Positions 8,945 to 18,399 of a stretch of DNA of 64,000 nt are shown here, one piece after another. Both the position numbers and the translations under genes were made by a program. Source of the DNA: Tenacibaculum dicentrarchi (GTDB taxonomy: Bacteria; Bacteroidota; Bacteroidia; Flavobacteriales; Flavobacteriaceae); contig NZ_OZ038524.1 in assembly GCF_964036635.1 (NCBI RefSeq), forward strand, positions 322,001 through 386,000, given 5' to 3'. Each line of letters opens with the position of its first letter. Position 1 is the stretch's first letter. The notes below the pieces were generated by a model. The model did not search any database and was not told the DNA's origin. It saw only the letters and a program-made list of their open reading frames with translations.

Positions 8945-9006
8945 GCTTGAATAGGTGTTTTAGACTTTGCAAGATACAAATATTTACGATGTTTTAAATG
9001 AATGTA

Positions 9007-9408
9007 TTATCCGATTTCTTGACATAACTCAATTAAAACTCCATTTGTTGTTTTAGGATGTAAAAAAGCGACTAATTTATTGTCTGCGCCTTTTTTGGGT
9101 GTTTCATTTAATAGGGTAAAACCTTCTTTTTTTAGGCGTTTTATTTCTGATTTTATATCGGCAACTGCAAAAGCGATATGATGTATTCCTTCGCCTTTTT
9201 TTGCTATAAATTTAGCAATAGGACTTTCGGGGTTTGTAGCTTCAAGGAGTTCAATTTTATTTTTACCTGTTTTAAAAAACGATGTTTTTACGCTTTCACT
9301 ATCTACTTTTTCGGTTTTATAGGGAGGCTTTCCTAAAAGAGCAGTAAATAATGTATTCGATTCGGCTAAATTTTTTACCGCAATACCAATATGTTCTATT
9401 TTATCCAT
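9007..9408 (-). CDS. mce: Methylmalonyl-CoA epimerase
   Basis: A 133-residue vicinal-oxygen-chelate protein that interconverts (2R)- and (2S)-methylmalonyl-CoA in propionate and succinate metabolism. The start DKIEHIGIAVKNL supplies the first metal-binding His, GIHHIAFAV the second, and GVLIELCQ the Glu ligand. The mutase genes are not nearby. Normal length for the family; monocistronic between ftsX and the divergent rbfA. Confidence 0.93.
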   Translation of the reverse strand: MDKIEHIGIAVKNLAESNTLFTALLGKPPYKTEKVDSESVKTSFFKTGKNKIELLEATNPESPIAKFIAKKGEGIHHIAFAVADIKSEIKRLKKEGFTLLNETPKKGADNKLVAFLHPKTTNGVLIELCQEIG

Positions 9409-9517
9409 AAGGTAAAAATAATAAAATATAAGAAGTTTTTATCGGCTAAAAAAGAGGTGCTTTTAAAGCTTTTATTATTAGTTGAAAAATAAAATTTACA
9501 CTCCGTTATTTTATCCT

Positions 9518-9525
9518 TAAATTTG
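9518..9525 (+). promoter_or_regulatory. rbfA -7 element directly before ATG
   Basis: TAAATTTG ends 4 nt before the rbfA ATG at 9530. With the usual 4-6 nt distance to the start site, the mRNA would begin at or next to the start codon. Confidence 0.55.
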
Positions 9526-9529
9526 CAGC

Positions 9530-9925
9530 ATGGAAGAAACGAACAGACAACGAAAAATTGCAGGAGTATTGCAATTAGATTTGGTAGATGTGTTACAGCG
9601 TGCGGCACAAAATGGAATGAAAGGAGTAATTATATCGGTATCTAAAGTTTCAGTAACTGCCGATTTAGGAGTCGCTAAAATATATTTAAGCGTTTTTCCT
9701 TCTGATAAAAGAGATGAAATTGTACAAGGTGTAATTTCTAACACGCCGTTAATTCGTCATGAATTAGCAAAACGTACTAGAAATCAATTAAGAAGAATGC
9801 CAGAATTATTATTTTTTGGTGATGATAGTTTAGATTATATTGAAGAAATTGATAAGTCTTTAAAAGGTGATGATGTAGATCCTATTCAAAACCCAGATGT
9901 ATTGCCACGTCGTCAAAAACGTTAA
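9530..9925 (+). CDS. rbfA: 30S ribosome-binding factor RbfA
   Basis: A 131-residue KH-like protein needed for late 16S rRNA maturation and cold growth. Conserved features: N-terminal METNRQ-type start, VIISVSKVSVTADLGVAKIYLSV strand region, and LAKRTRNQLRRMPELLFFGDDSLDY near the end. It is followed after 38 bp by an FtsX-type permease gene, a linkage common in flavobacteria. The TAnnTTTG box 4 nt before the ATG suggests leaderless translation. Confidence 0.95.
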   Translation: MEETNRQRKIAGVLQLDLVDVLQRAAQNGMKGVIISVSKVSVTADLGVAKIYLSVFPSDKRDEIVQGVISNTPLIRHELAKRTRNQLRRMPELLFFGDDSLDYIEEIDKSLKGDDVDPIQNPDVLPRRQKR

Positions 9926-9963
9926 TAATTTTTTTTACATGGCTAATTAAAATTTATTAAAAT

Positions 9964-11166
9964 TTGAAATTTCCTTTATACATCGCTAAAAGATACCTGT
10001 TTTCTAAAACAAGCACCAACGCTATAAATATTATTACATTTATAGCTGTTTTTAGCGTTGTTGTAGGGGCTTTGGCGTTGTTTGTAATTTTATCAGGCTT
10101 TTCAGGATTAAGAACTTTTAGTGATTCTTTGTTAAATGCCTCTGATCCTGATATCAAAATAAGTATTGTTAAAGGAAAATCTTTTGAATATTCTGATGAT
10201 GTTCATCAGAAATTAATAAAAGATACCGAAATAAAGACAATTTCAAAAGTAATAGAAGAACGTGTGTTTTTAAAATATAAAGATAAAACACATATTGCTT
10301 ATATTAAAGGAGTAGATGCTAGTTATAAGGATATTATTCCTGTAGATTCACTATTAACTGTTGGTACTTGGGTTGATCCTGAGTTTAAAAATACAGCAGT
10401 TATTGGCTACGGAATTTCTTATAAATTGTCGTTAGGAGCTTTAAATTTTGGAGCGCCCTTACAAATTATGGTTCCCAAGCCAGGAAAAGGTTTTGTAAAT
10501 GCAAATAATGCCTATACTTCTGTTGATACGCAAGTAATAGGAGCGTATTCAGGTTCAGAAGAATTTCAAAATAAATATGTTTTTACTGAATTATCTTTAG
10601 CGCAAGAGTTGTTAAATTATACTGAAAATCAAATTTCAGGAATCGAACTAAAATTACAACCAACTTCTAATTTAGATGATTTTCAACAGAAATTACAACA
10701 TCTTTTAGGTGATAATTTTGAAGTAAAAACCAGAGCGCAATTAAATGCCTTGTATTATAAAGTAATTAATACTGAAAATTTTATTTCGTATTTAATTTTT
10801 ACCTTAATAATAGCCATTGCCTTATTTAATGTAATCGGTTCTATTATAATGATGATTATTGACAAGCGTCAAAACCTAAAAACACTATATAATTTAGGAG
10901 CAAGTATTGATGAAATTAAAAAAATATTTGTGTTACAAGGTTTTTTATTGACTCTTGCAGGAATGTTTGTAGGGCTTGTTTTAGGTGTTTTATTGGTGAT
11001 AATTCAACAGCGTTACGAACTTTTTATGATTACCCAAAATTTAGCCTATCCAGTAGAGTTTAGATGGTTTAATTTATTAGTTGTTATGCTTACTATTTTA
11101 ATATTAGGCTATATTTCAGCAAAAATTGCGAGTTCGAGAATTTCAAAATCTTTTATTGAAAAGTAA
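9964..11166 (+). CDS. LolC/LolE-type ABC transporter permease (FtsX domain)
   Basis: A 400-residue inner-membrane protein with one N-terminal helix (around residues 20-50, with FSVVVGALALFVILSGFSG), a large periplasmic domain, and three C-terminal helices carrying an FtsX-type permease domain (DKRQNLKTLYNLGASIDEIKKIF). This is the LolC/E or MacB-like layout used to release lipoproteins or other envelope cargo from the inner membrane; lipoprotein sorting is the likeliest role. The start is TTG at 9964; no better ATG lies upstream, and the protein begins MKFPLYIAKRYLFSK as expected for the family. Probably co-transcribed with rbfA. Confidence 0.88.
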   Translation: MKFPLYIAKRYLFSKTSTNAINIITFIAVFSVVVGALALFVILSGFSGLRTFSDSLLNASDPDIKISIVKGKSFEYSDDVHQKLIKDTEIKTISKVIEERVFLKYKDKTHIAYIKGVDASYKDIIPVDSLLTVGTWVDPEFKNTAVIGYGISYKLSLGALNFGAPLQIMVPKPGKGFVNANNAYTSVDTQVIGAYSGSEEFQNKYVFTELSLAQELLNYTENQISGIELKLQPTSNLDDFQQKLQHLLGDNFEVKTRAQLNALYYKVINTENFISYLIFTLIIAIALFNVIGSIIMMIIDKRQNLKTLYNLGASIDEIKKIFVLQGFLLTLAGMFVGLVLGVLLVIIQQRYELFMITQNLAYPVEFRWFNLLVVMLTILILGYISAKIASSRISKSFIEK

Positions 11167-11196
11167 ATTTTTGTAAATTTATCAGAAGAAATAAAA

Positions 11197-11229
11197 AATC
11201 CTCACATATTTTTGAAATAGGCGAGGATT
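11197..11229. terminator. Shared terminator between permease and dusB genes
   Basis: AATCCTC (11197-11203) pairs with GAGGATT (11223-11229); A-rich on the left. It lies between convergent genes, and the 19-nt loop makes it weak. Confidence 0.5.
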
Positions 11230-11256
11230 GGTAGTTTTTACTTGAAATGTATCAGG

Positions 11257-12258
11257 TTATTTAATATCAGGAATAATTGCATTTCCAAATTTAGCTTCTA
11301 CTTCATCAAGCGCTTTAAAAACATCTTCTGGAGCATCCGAAGTAACCATTTTCATTCTATATTCTTTAAAATGTGGGATTCCTTTAAAATAATTGGTATA
11401 ATGTCTTCGTGTTTCAAAAACCCCTAAAACAGGTCCTTTCCAATCAATTGCCATTTGCAAATGTCTTCGAGCCATTTCCACACGCTGTGCGATGGTTGGT
11501 TTTGCTAAATATTCTCCTGTTTTAAAATAATGTTTTATTTCGTTAAAAAACCAAGGATACCCAATAGAAGCTCTACCAATCATACAGCCATCTAAACCAT
11601 ATACATCACGCATTCTCATGGCTTTTTCAGGCGTATCAACATCACCATTTCCAAACACAGGAATATGCATTCTAGGGTTATTTTTTACTTCGGCAATCGG
11701 TGCCCAATTTGCTTCACCTTTATACATTTGTGCACGAGTTCGTCCGTGGATAGAAATTGCAGCACAGCCAACATCTTGTAAACGTTCGGCAACTTCTACA
11801 ATTTTAATAGAGTCTTCATCCCAGCCTAAACGAGTTTTAACCGTTACAGGTAAATTGGTGTGTTTTACCATTGCTTCGGTTAGGGAAACCATCAAATCGA
11901 TATCTTTTAAAATACCTGCTCCAGCTCCTTTAGAAACTACTTTTTTAACAGGGCAGCCAAAATTAATATCAATAATATCAGGGTTTGATTTTTCAACGAT
12001 TTCTACAGATCGTAGCATCGATTCTAAATTTGCACCAAATATTTGAATCCCAACAGGACGTTCTTTTTCGTAAATATCTAATTTCATAACGCTTTTTGCT
12101 GCATCACGAATTAATCCTTCCGAAGAAATAAATTCAGTATATACCACATCGGCACCATTTTCTTTGCATAAAGCTCTAAAAGGTGGGTCACTCACATCTT
12201 CCATCGGCGCTAATAATAGCGGAAAATCAGGAAGTTCTATATTGCCTATTTTTATCAA
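11257..12258 (-). CDS. dusB: tRNA-dihydrouridine synthase DusB
   Basis: FMN-dependent enzyme reducing uridine to dihydrouridine in the tRNA D-loop. The 333-residue protein has the TIM-barrel start PLLLAPMEDVSDPPFRALC, the active-site segment INFGCPVKKVVSKGAGAG with the catalytic Cys, VKTRLGWD, and ISIHGRTRAQMYKG, then the helical RNA-binding domain. Length and motifs are typical. Its 3' end faces the permease gene. Confidence 0.95.
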   Translation of the reverse strand: MIKIGNIELPDFPLLLAPMEDVSDPPFRALCKENGADVVYTEFISSEGLIRDAAKSVMKLDIYEKERPVGIQIFGANLESMLRSVEIVEKSNPDIIDINFGCPVKKVVSKGAGAGILKDIDLMVSLTEAMVKHTNLPVTVKTRLGWDEDSIKIVEVAERLQDVGCAAISIHGRTRAQMYKGEANWAPIAEVKNNPRMHIPVFGNGDVDTPEKAMRMRDVYGLDGCMIGRASIGYPWFFNEIKHYFKTGEYLAKPTIAQRVEMARRHLQMAIDWKGPVLGVFETRRHYTNYFKGIPHFKEYRMKMVTSDAPEDVFKALDEVEAKFGNAIIPDIK

Positions 12259-12313
12259 AATTTTATAGTCGTATTTAATTGTATTTATATGCTATCTAAA
12301 AAAATATATTGTA

Positions 12314-12964
12314 TTATTTACCTAATTCTGTTATTTTTTTCTCGTATAAATTTTTACTTTCTGTAACGGCAATATTTAATTCTTGCATAATACCGTCCAC
12401 TCTTTGTTCAATACTTTTCATCTGCCCGTTGATTGAATCGAACGAATTCAGTGCTGCTGCAACCTCTAAAGCTTTTACAATTTCAACAGCATCAGTATGT
12501 AAAAGTCTTAATTTTTGTATTGCTTTTGCGGTATTGGCAAGTGTTTTATTGTATTTTGATTTTGCTTTTCCAATTGCCGATAAAAGGGTGTTTTTAGTCG
12601 CCACATCACTTAAACTATTACTTTGAGTTTCCATTGCGGTAAATAAATTGGATGCTTTTTTCTTTAAATCTTCAAATTCTGTATTAAGATTATTTACTTT
12701 TCGATTTACTTTTTCCCAATCTCCATATACTTTAGCAAATTCTCTGTCTTCATTTTTTGCATCTTCTAAAGCGGATTTTAAACTTCCTAATGATGTTAAA
12801 CCTTTGGTTATTTTTTTGTTTGCGGTTTCTTTTTTGCTTTCGAAAGTTGAAACTTGTGATTTAAATTTTTCCTTTAAACGGATTAAATCTTCAGGGCTTC
12901 TATCTTTCCAACAAGAAGTTAATAGTAATAATAATCCAGCAAATAGCAGTGTTTTTTTTAACAT
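12314..12964 (-). CDS. Coiled-coil lipoprotein, function unknown
   Basis: A 216-residue protein with a lipoprotein signal (MLKKTLLFAGLLLLLTSCWKD; lipobox LTSC) followed by almost entirely helical, Lys/Glu/Ala/Leu-rich sequence typical of a long coiled coil. No catalytic motif is visible. Lys-Asp after the Cys does not predict sorting with certainty in Bacteroidetes. A TATATTTG-type -7 box lies on the minus strand at 12993-13000. It may be a periplasm-spanning or structural lipoprotein. Confidence 0.75.
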   Translation of the reverse strand: MLKKTLLFAGLLLLLTSCWKDRSPEDLIRLKEKFKSQVSTFESKKETANKKITKGLTSLGSLKSALEDAKNEDREFAKVYGDWEKVNRKVNNLNTEFEDLKKKASNLFTAMETQSNSLSDVATKNTLLSAIGKAKSKYNKTLANTAKAIQKLRLLHTDAVEIVKALEVAAALNSFDSINGQMKSIEQRVDGIMQELNIAVTESKNLYEKKITELGK

Positions 12965-13090
12965 CGATAAAAAAATTAAAATTTAATTCCTGCAAATATA
13001 CAATAGAAGAAATAAAAAAATTCGCCATAACAGTTTTTAAGCCGTTACAGCGAATTATTAACAGACATTTCACTTTACCTCACTTCACTT

Positions 13091-13654
13091 TTATTTATTT
13101 TCAACTAAATGACTAAACCTGTCGATGTAATCTTGTAAAAATTTTTTGGTTCTTTGTACGTTTATATTACCTTTTTCATCAAAATAAGTAGGGGAATTTC
13201 CTAAAAAGACTTCGGGCTGTTGAACACTTGGCATATCAAAATAAGATAATGCCAATCGCAGGTTTTTTTGTGAACTATAACCGCCCATTTTTCCTACCGA
13301 ATGGCTTATAATGGCATTTGGTTTATTTTTCCAGGCCACATCATGATTAGGTTTTGAGCAAACATCAACCGCATTTTTTAAGCAGGCAGGAATTGTTCTG
13401 TTATTTTCGGGGGTTACAAATAAAATTCCATCTGAAGATTTTACCGTATTTCGAAACTCGGTATATTCTTTGGGGGTTGGAAAATCGGTTTCTATGGGGT
13501 CATCATAATCAAAATTATATAACGGTAAGTCTCTAATTTCAACAATGCTTACTTCAAAATTTTCAGGAAACATATTTAATACATTTTTGGCGGTTTTACG
13601 AGCGTAAGAGCCTTTGCGTAAACTTCCTACTATAATGCTTATTTTTTTAGTCAT
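13091..13654 (-). CDS. NAD(P)H-dependent FMN reductase family protein
   Basis: A 187-residue flavodoxin-fold protein: phosphate-binding GSLRKGSYARK after the first strand, GILFVTPENNRTIPACLKNAVD as the flavin-contacting loop, and SHSVGKMGGYSSQKNLR for isoalloxazine binding. Relatives reduce quinones, azo compounds, chromate or supply reduced flavin. It is adjacent (39 bp) to the TPR protein gene upstream on the same strand. Physiological substrate not deducible. Confidence 0.88.
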   Translation of the reverse strand: MTKKISIIVGSLRKGSYARKTAKNVLNMFPENFEVSIVEIRDLPLYNFDYDDPIETDFPTPKEYTEFRNTVKSSDGILFVTPENNRTIPACLKNAVDVCSKPNHDVAWKNKPNAIISHSVGKMGGYSSQKNLRLALSYFDMPSVQQPEVFLGNSPTYFDEKGNINVQRTKKFLQDYIDRFSHLVENK

Positions 13655-13693
13655 TTTTATCTTTTTTAGTGATTTTTTGTTGATTTTTATAGT

Positions 13694-14143
13694 TTAAGCC
13701 TCATTTTTTAATAAGTTTTCTTTTAAAACTAACATTAAGTAATCTTCGTTATTTTCGTATTGAATTTCTTTTGTAAAATTAAAATAGTTTAGGGTTGCTC
13801 TTCGTAATTCTGACTGAATTCTAGGTATAGAATTTTGATTGTTTTCTGCTAAATACAATAAATAATACACCGAATTTTTTAATATTTTAATGGCTTGTTT
13901 AGGCTTTCCTAATTCTTTATAAGTATTGGCAATATTGTTACACGAAATCATATAAACCTGCACAAAAGGAATACCAACATTATCACAATTTTCTGTGTTT
14001 TTTGTTAAAACTTCAGCTCGATACAAAGCATCTGTATAATAGGTTAATGCTTCGTTATAATTTCCTTGATTAAACAATTCATTTGCATTTTTAGTTTTTA
14101 TTTTCCAATAGTTCTCGATGCGAGTTATACAAGTATTGCTCAT
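13694..14143 (-). CDS. TPR-repeat protein, function unknown
   Basis: A 149-residue soluble helical protein. Residues about 17-50 (KNANELFNQGNYNEALTYYTDAL) and 70-100 (ISCNNIANTYKELGKPKQAIKIL) fit tetratricopeptide repeats, which normally act as protein-docking scaffolds. No signal peptide, so cytoplasmic. It starts divergently from lepA with about 185 bp between. Confidence 0.7.
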   Translation of the reverse strand: MSNTCITRIENYWKIKTKNANELFNQGNYNEALTYYTDALYRAEVLTKNTENCDNVGIPFVQVYMISCNNIANTYKELGKPKQAIKILKNSVYYLLYLAENNQNSIPRIQSELRRATLNYFNFTKEIQYENNEDYLMLVLKENLLKNEA

Positions 14144-14268
14144 TTTAACAGGATATTAAATTATTTTAGGACAAATGTAATTTATTTTTAGATAAGTCTA
14201 AAACTTTTTTTAGATAAAGCTAATAAGGTTGTTTTGTTTAATAAATTTTTATTCAATATAATTTTTAA

Positions 14269-14299
14269 TTGTACAACGTTTTTCAATAAAGTATCTTTG
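14269..14299 (+). promoter_or_regulatory. lepA promoter
   Basis: TTG at 14269-14271, exactly 20 nt, then TATCTTTG at 14292-14299; 29 nt before the lepA ATG. Confidence 0.75.
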
Positions 14300-14328
14300 T
14301 CAGTCATAAGAGGTTAGATATACGAAGT

Positions 14329-16125
14329 ATGAAGAAAATTAGAAATTTTTGCATTATTGCACATATTGATCACGGTAAAAGCACGCTTGCCGATAGATTA
14401 CTAGATTATACAGGAGCTGTAACGGAGCGAGAAAAGAAATCACAGTTACTAGATAACATGGATTTAGAGCGTGAACGTGGTATTACCATTAAATCGCACG
14501 CCATTCAAATGGACTATACTTTTGAGGGTGAAGATTATATTTTAAATTTAATTGATACACCAGGTCACGTAGATTTTTCGTACGAAGTATCTCGTTCAAT
14601 TGCCGCTTGTGAAGGTGCATTATTAATTGTTGATGCTGCACAAAGTATTCAAGCACAAACAATTTCTAATTTATATTTAGCTTTAGATAATGATTTGGAA
14701 ATTATTCCTGTTTTAAATAAAGTTGATTTACCATCAGCAAATCCTGAAGAAGTAACTGATGATATTGTTGATTTATTAGGCTGTGAACCAGAAGATGTAA
14801 TTCATGCTAGTGGAAAAACTGGTTTTGGTGTTGATAATATTTTAGAAGCAATTATAAATAAAGTTCCTGCTCCTGTAGGAAATCCTGATGCGCCTTTAAA
14901 AGCCTTAATTTTTGATTCTGTTTACAATTCTTATAGAGGAATTGAAACTTATTTTAGAGTAATTGATGGTTCTATTAAAAAGAATCAGCGTATTAAATTT
15001 ATGTCAACAGATACCGAATATAAAGCGGATGAAGTTGGTACTTTAAAATTAGAACAAGAGGTAAAACAAGAAGTAAAAACAGGAGATGTAGGATACCTAA
15101 TTACAGGTATTAAAGTTGCAAAAGAAGTAAAAGTAGGGGATACAATTACTGATTTTGAAAATCCTACTACTGATATTATAGATGGTTTTGAAGATGTAAA
15201 ACCAATGGTTTTTGCAGGTATTTATCCTGTTGATACAGAGGATTACGAAGAGTTACGTAATTCAATGGAAAAATTACAATTAAATGATGCTTCTTTGGTA
15301 TTTCAACCAGAAAGTTCAGCGGCTTTAGGTTTTGGTTTTCGATGTGGATTCTTAGGAATGTTACACATGGAAATTATTCAAGAACGTTTAGAACGTGAAT
15401 TTAATATGACAGTAATTACTACTGTTCCTAACGTTTCTTACCACGCATACACAAAGAAAAATCCGACGGAAATTATTTTATTAAATAATCCGACAGATTT
15501 ACCAGACCCATCAAGATTAGAAAAAGTTGAAGAACCTTTTATTAAAGCATCAATCATTACAAAATCTGATTTTGTTGGGCAAGTAATGTCGCTTTGTATT
15601 GAAAAAAGAGGGGAAATTGTAAATCAAACTTATTTAACGACTGAAAGAGTTGAATTAACTTTTGATATGCCTTTAGCAGAAATTGTATTTGATTTTTATG
15701 ATAGATTAAAAACAGTTTCAAAAGGATATGCTTCTTTTGATTATGCACCTATAGGAATGAGAAGTTCAAAATTAGTTCGTGTAGATATCTTATTAAATGG
15801 TGACCCTGTTGATGCGCTTTCTGCATTATTACATGCAGATAATGCCTATACAATTGGAAAGAAAATAGTTGAAAAACTAAAAACATTAATCCCAAGGCAA
15901 CAGTTTGATATTCCTATTCAAGCAGCAATTGGTGCGAAAATTATCGCCAGAGAAACAACAAAAGCGTTACGTAAAGATGTAACAGCAAAATGTTATGGTG
16001 GTGATATTTCACGTAAGCGTAAGTTATTAGAAAAGCAGAAAAAAGGTAAGAAAAGAATGCGTCAGGTAGGTAATGTTGAAATTCCTCAAGAAGCATTTAT
16101 GGCTGTTTTAAAATTAAATGATTAA
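14329..16125 (+). CDS. lepA: Elongation factor 4 (LepA), GTPase
   Basis: A 598-residue translational GTPase that acts on the ribosome in initiation and recovery from stalled translocation. It has the P-loop AHIDHGKST, switch I region [18 protein letters not shown] (G3) and NKVDLP (G4), followed by EF-G-like domains and the LepA-specific basic C-terminal domain ([22 protein letters not shown]). Full length. It has its own promoter and terminator. Confidence 0.98.
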   Translation: MKKIRNFCIIAHIDHGKSTLADRLLDYTGAVTEREKKSQLLDNMDLERERGITIKSHAIQMDYTFEGEDYILNLIDTPGHVDFSYEVSRSIAACEGALLIVDAAQSIQAQTISNLYLALDNDLEIIPVLNKVDLPSANPEEVTDDIVDLLGCEPEDVIHASGKTGFGVDNILEAIINKVPAPVGNPDAPLKALIFDSVYNSYRGIETYFRVIDGSIKKNQRIKFMSTDTEYKADEVGTLKLEQEVKQEVKTGDVGYLITGIKVAKEVKVGDTITDFENPTTDIIDGFEDVKPMVFAGIYPVDTEDYEELRNSMEKLQLNDASLVFQPESSAALGFGFRCGFLGMLHMEIIQERLEREFNMTVITTVPNVSYHAYTKKNPTEIILLNNPTDLPDPSRLEKVEEPFIKASIITKSDFVGQVMSLCIEKRGEIVNQTYLTTERVELTFDMPLAEIVFDFYDRLKTVSKGYASFDYAPIGMRSSKLVRVDILLNGDPVDALSALLHADNAYTIGKKIVEKLKTLIPRQQFDIPIQAAIGAKIIARETTKALRKDVTAKCYGGDISRKRKLLEKQKKGKKRMRQVGNVEIPQEAFMAVLKLND

Positions 16126-16194
16126 GTTTTTTTAATAATTGTTTAAAATTATTTTAAAACCTTTTTTATCCAAAGACAATAAAAGTAATCCTAA

Positions 16195-16231
16195 AAAAGC
16201 ACTCATTAGAATATTAATGAGTGCTTTTTTT
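16195..16231 (+). terminator. lepA terminator
   Basis: AAAAGCACTCATTA / TAATGAGTGCTTTT stem followed by T-run; 70 nt after the stop. Confidence 0.9.
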
Positions 16232-16244
16232 ATAACAATTAAAA

Positions 16245-16487
16245 ATGACATTTTTTACTTTAATAGGCTGGCTAGGAACGATACTTTATATTATATCGTA
16301 CCTGTTTTTAAGTTTAGAGAAATTATCTTCCCGAAAAAAAACATATCATTTTTTGAATATTTTAGGTGCTTGCTGTTTGATTGTAAATGCAATGCCAAAT
16401 AAAGATTATCCTAATATGGTAGTTAATTTTTTCTGGGGATTAATAGCCTTATTTACCATTATAAAAATACATCGCCGTGCTAATTAA
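16245..16487 (+). CDS. CBU_0592-like small membrane protein
   Basis: An 80-residue protein with about three transmembrane helices: MTFFTLIGWLGTILYIISYLFL, then KTYHFLNILGACCLIVNAM and VVNFFWGLIALFTI. The pattern matches the CBU_0592 family of small, SemiSWEET-like membrane proteins in Bacteroidetes. Function unknown; a small-solute transporter is conceivable from its size and topology. It sits just after the lepA terminator and ends against the convergent tetR gene (1 bp gap). Confidence 0.75.
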   Translation: MTFFTLIGWLGTILYIISYLFLSLEKLSSRKKTYHFLNILGACCLIVNAMPNKDYPNMVVNFFWGLIALFTIIKIHRRAN

Positions 16488-16488
16488 C

Positions 16489-17091
16489 CTATTGTTTGTA
16501 AATGATAAATGTGTTAATGTGATTCAAGTAAATTTCTACCTGTTTGTTATAGGTTTCAGAATCGTTTGTTTGAGTTCCTAAATAATAATAGCCACCATCA
16601 ATCATTGCGAAAATAATTTCAGTTAAGGTATCAATATTATCATTGCTAATAATATGGCGTTCTTTTGCTTGTGTTAATTTTTTGTGTAATGCTAGATGTA
16701 ATATTTTGTTGAAATTATTAAAATTTTCACGCAACTCTTCATCTCTATAAATTAAAGCGTATAAACTATAAAATACGCCATCATCAATATAATCATTCCA
16801 TTTTCTTGTAAATAAATTTTTGATAAACGCATTTAAATCATCCTTGTGTTTTATAGAAATGTTTTCTTCGGAATTTATAATTAATAAATATTGCTCTAAT
16901 ATATAATTGTTTAATTCTTTAAGTAAGAGGGCTTTATTGTTAAAATAGTGCATTACCAAGCTTTTACTTATTTGTAAATGCTCGGCAAGTTTACCAATAG
17001 AAACATTTTCTAAACCAATTTTTTTTGAGAGTTCATAAAAACCAATAATCATTTCTTTTTTACGAATAGCACTCATATTTTTTCTGCCCAT
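16489..17091 (-). CDS. TetR/AcrR-family transcriptional regulator
   Basis: A 200-residue repressor with an N-terminal helix-turn-helix (NVSIGKLAEHLQISKSLVMHYFNNKALLL, about residues 24-52) and an all-helical ligand domain. It faces the susC remnant with a 239-bp gap that contains a perfect 16-bp palindrome and TATATTTG- and TAGTTTTG-type promoters for either direction. The natural target was probably the SusC/SusD locus now destroyed downstream. Ligand unknown. Confidence 0.88.
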   Translation of the reverse strand: MGRKNMSAIRKKEMIIGFYELSKKIGLENVSIGKLAEHLQISKSLVMHYFNNKALLLKELNNYILEQYLLIINSEENISIKHKDDLNAFIKNLFTRKWNDYIDDGVFYSLYALIYRDEELRENFNNFNKILHLALHKKLTQAKERHIISNDNIDTLTEIIFAMIDGGYYYLGTQTNDSETYNKQVEIYLNHINTFIIYKQ

Positions 17092-17196
17092 AGCTTGTTT
17101 TTATATCAAATATAAGAACTAAAAACTAATGATGTTTAGCTAACATTGATAACATTTAAGCTATAATTAAATAATATTCTAGTGTCTTTTTTTTAA

Positions 17197-17212
17197 CTGA
17201 ACAGATGTTCAG
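17197..17212. promoter_or_regulatory. Palindromic TetR-type operator
   Basis: CTGAACA-GA-TGTTCAG is a perfect inverted repeat of two 7-bp arms, in the tetR/susC divergent gap. It ends 17 nt before the TAGTTTTG -7 box at 17230-17237, where a bound repressor would block the -33 region of the susC promoter. Confidence 0.65.
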
Positions 17213-17229
17213 CTTATTTTCATCTACTG

Positions 17230-17237
17230 TAGTTTTG
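17230..17237 (+). promoter_or_regulatory. -7 element of the former susC promoter
   Basis: TAGTTTTG, about 95 nt before the susC remnant start. No clear TTG at -33; that position is occupied by the palindrome. Confidence 0.5.
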
Positions 17238-17330
17238 CATCAGTAATAAATTAAAAAAACATCAATTCTGGTTGTTTTTTAAATGATAAACTCCTGTTTT
17301 AAGACTTCTAATTTAATTAAATACATACTA

Positions 17331-17723
17331 ATGAATAAGATTTTAACATTTTTAATTGTCATGATTTCGTCGGTTATACTAGCGCAGACTGAAATTAAAG
17401 GAAAAGTTGTAGATGAATTTGATATGCCTATAACGGGTGCAAATATTATCATCAAAAAAAAGGCAAAAGGAACAAGTACTAATTTTGATGGTGTTTTTAC
17501 ATTAAAAGCTGCTATTAATGATGAATTAGTGGTTTCATTTATGGGGTTCAAAACTCGTTTTATTAGGGTGAAATCAACAAAGTTTTTAAAGATAATTTTA
17601 AAAGAAGATGCGAATCAATTAGCGGAAGTTATTATTACTTCATTAGGAATAAAAAAAGAGAAAAAAGCCTTAGGATATTCGGCTACAAAACTTAAAGCTG
17701 CCGATATAAATATTGAATATCGC
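17331..17723 (+). pseudogene. susC-type TonB-dependent receptor, 5' remnant only
   Basis: Starting at ATG 17331 the product has a signal peptide (MNKILTFLIVMISSVILAQ), a CarboxypepD-regulatory-like domain (EIKGKVVDEFDMPITGANI ... GTSTNFDGVFTLKA) and the start of the plug region (LAEVIITSLGIKKEKKALGYSAT), which is diagnostic for SusC/RagA receptors. It stops after about 130 codons, where the family needs about 1000. The frame ends where the IS1 remnant begins. An intact SusC would import glycans or peptides with SusD; this copy cannot. Confidence 0.88.
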
Positions 17724-18399
17724 TAATATAGATAATTCGAGTATTTTGATACTTTTAGAATAGCATTTTGACTTTCTTCTCATTCTTGCTAAAAAATATC
17801 TAAACAAACTACTGTAGCCTTTCCCTGTAAATGTTTCTGCTTTTGATTGCATGTGTTTATCCTTAGGAATTATTACCTTATATGGTTTCCAATAATCACT
17901 CGCAATAGTTTTCATTTGATTGTCTTTAATCCCTTCTCAAAACTTTTGGCTGTTTTTGTGCTATATCCAATAATGAAGAGGAGGAATATTTTACTGTATC
18001 TATCAACGGCAATCCAAATAAAACAGTAGTTTTTTTATGCCCAATATAGCTGTGCATCTCATCAAATTCTACCATTTCTATATCTTGAGATTCTGGTTGT
18101 AAGCTAGAAATTTCGTTTCCAAAGGCTCTAATCCACTTCAAAATACTAACATTACTTACCCCTAAAAGTCTTCCGATAGAACGAAAACCTAACCCTTCTA
18201 AATACAGTTGCAAAGCTTTCTTTTTTGTCGATAGTGGATAATCACAAGAGCGCCTTTCTACGGTGTAATTATATCCACAAGATTTATACTTAGTATCGCT
18301 GAATACCTTTTATTACGCCATTTTTAATCTTCTTTTCGCTCTTACATTTTGAATAATCCATATTGTTTTATTTTTTTCTAAGATAGGTAAACTATATTA
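17724..18399 (-). mobile_element. Decayed IS1-family insertion sequence
   Basis: A minus-strand transposase remnant of the IS1 family. Readable blocks in three frames: a start MDYSKCKSEKKIKNG at 18361, then LQLYLEGLGFRSIGRLLGVS, IWIAVDRYSKIF, and MKTIASDYWKPYKVIIPKDK. At least three frameshifts separate them (near 18297, 18030 and 17935). TAATATAG at 17724-17731 is matched by CTATATTA at 18392-18399, possible ends, but the match is only 8 bp. No target-site duplication is visible. The 7-A run near 18030 could be a frameshift site as in IS1, but the other breaks make the copy dead. Confidence 0.85.

Noticed and set aside
14235..14243. TTTGTTTAA near lepA as a third target of the photoreceptor regulator
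   Set aside because: A single 9-mer in AT-rich DNA is expected by chance; there is no palindrome and lepA has no link to light response.
17996..18060. Programmed -1 frameshift of an intact IS1 transposase
   Set aside because: The A7C run could act this way, but two more frameshifts elsewhere in the reading frame show the copy is decayed.
17724..18399. IS ends with clear terminal inverted repeats and a target-site duplication
   Set aside because: Only 8 bp match at the ends, and flanking bases do not repeat, so the exact boundaries are uncertain.
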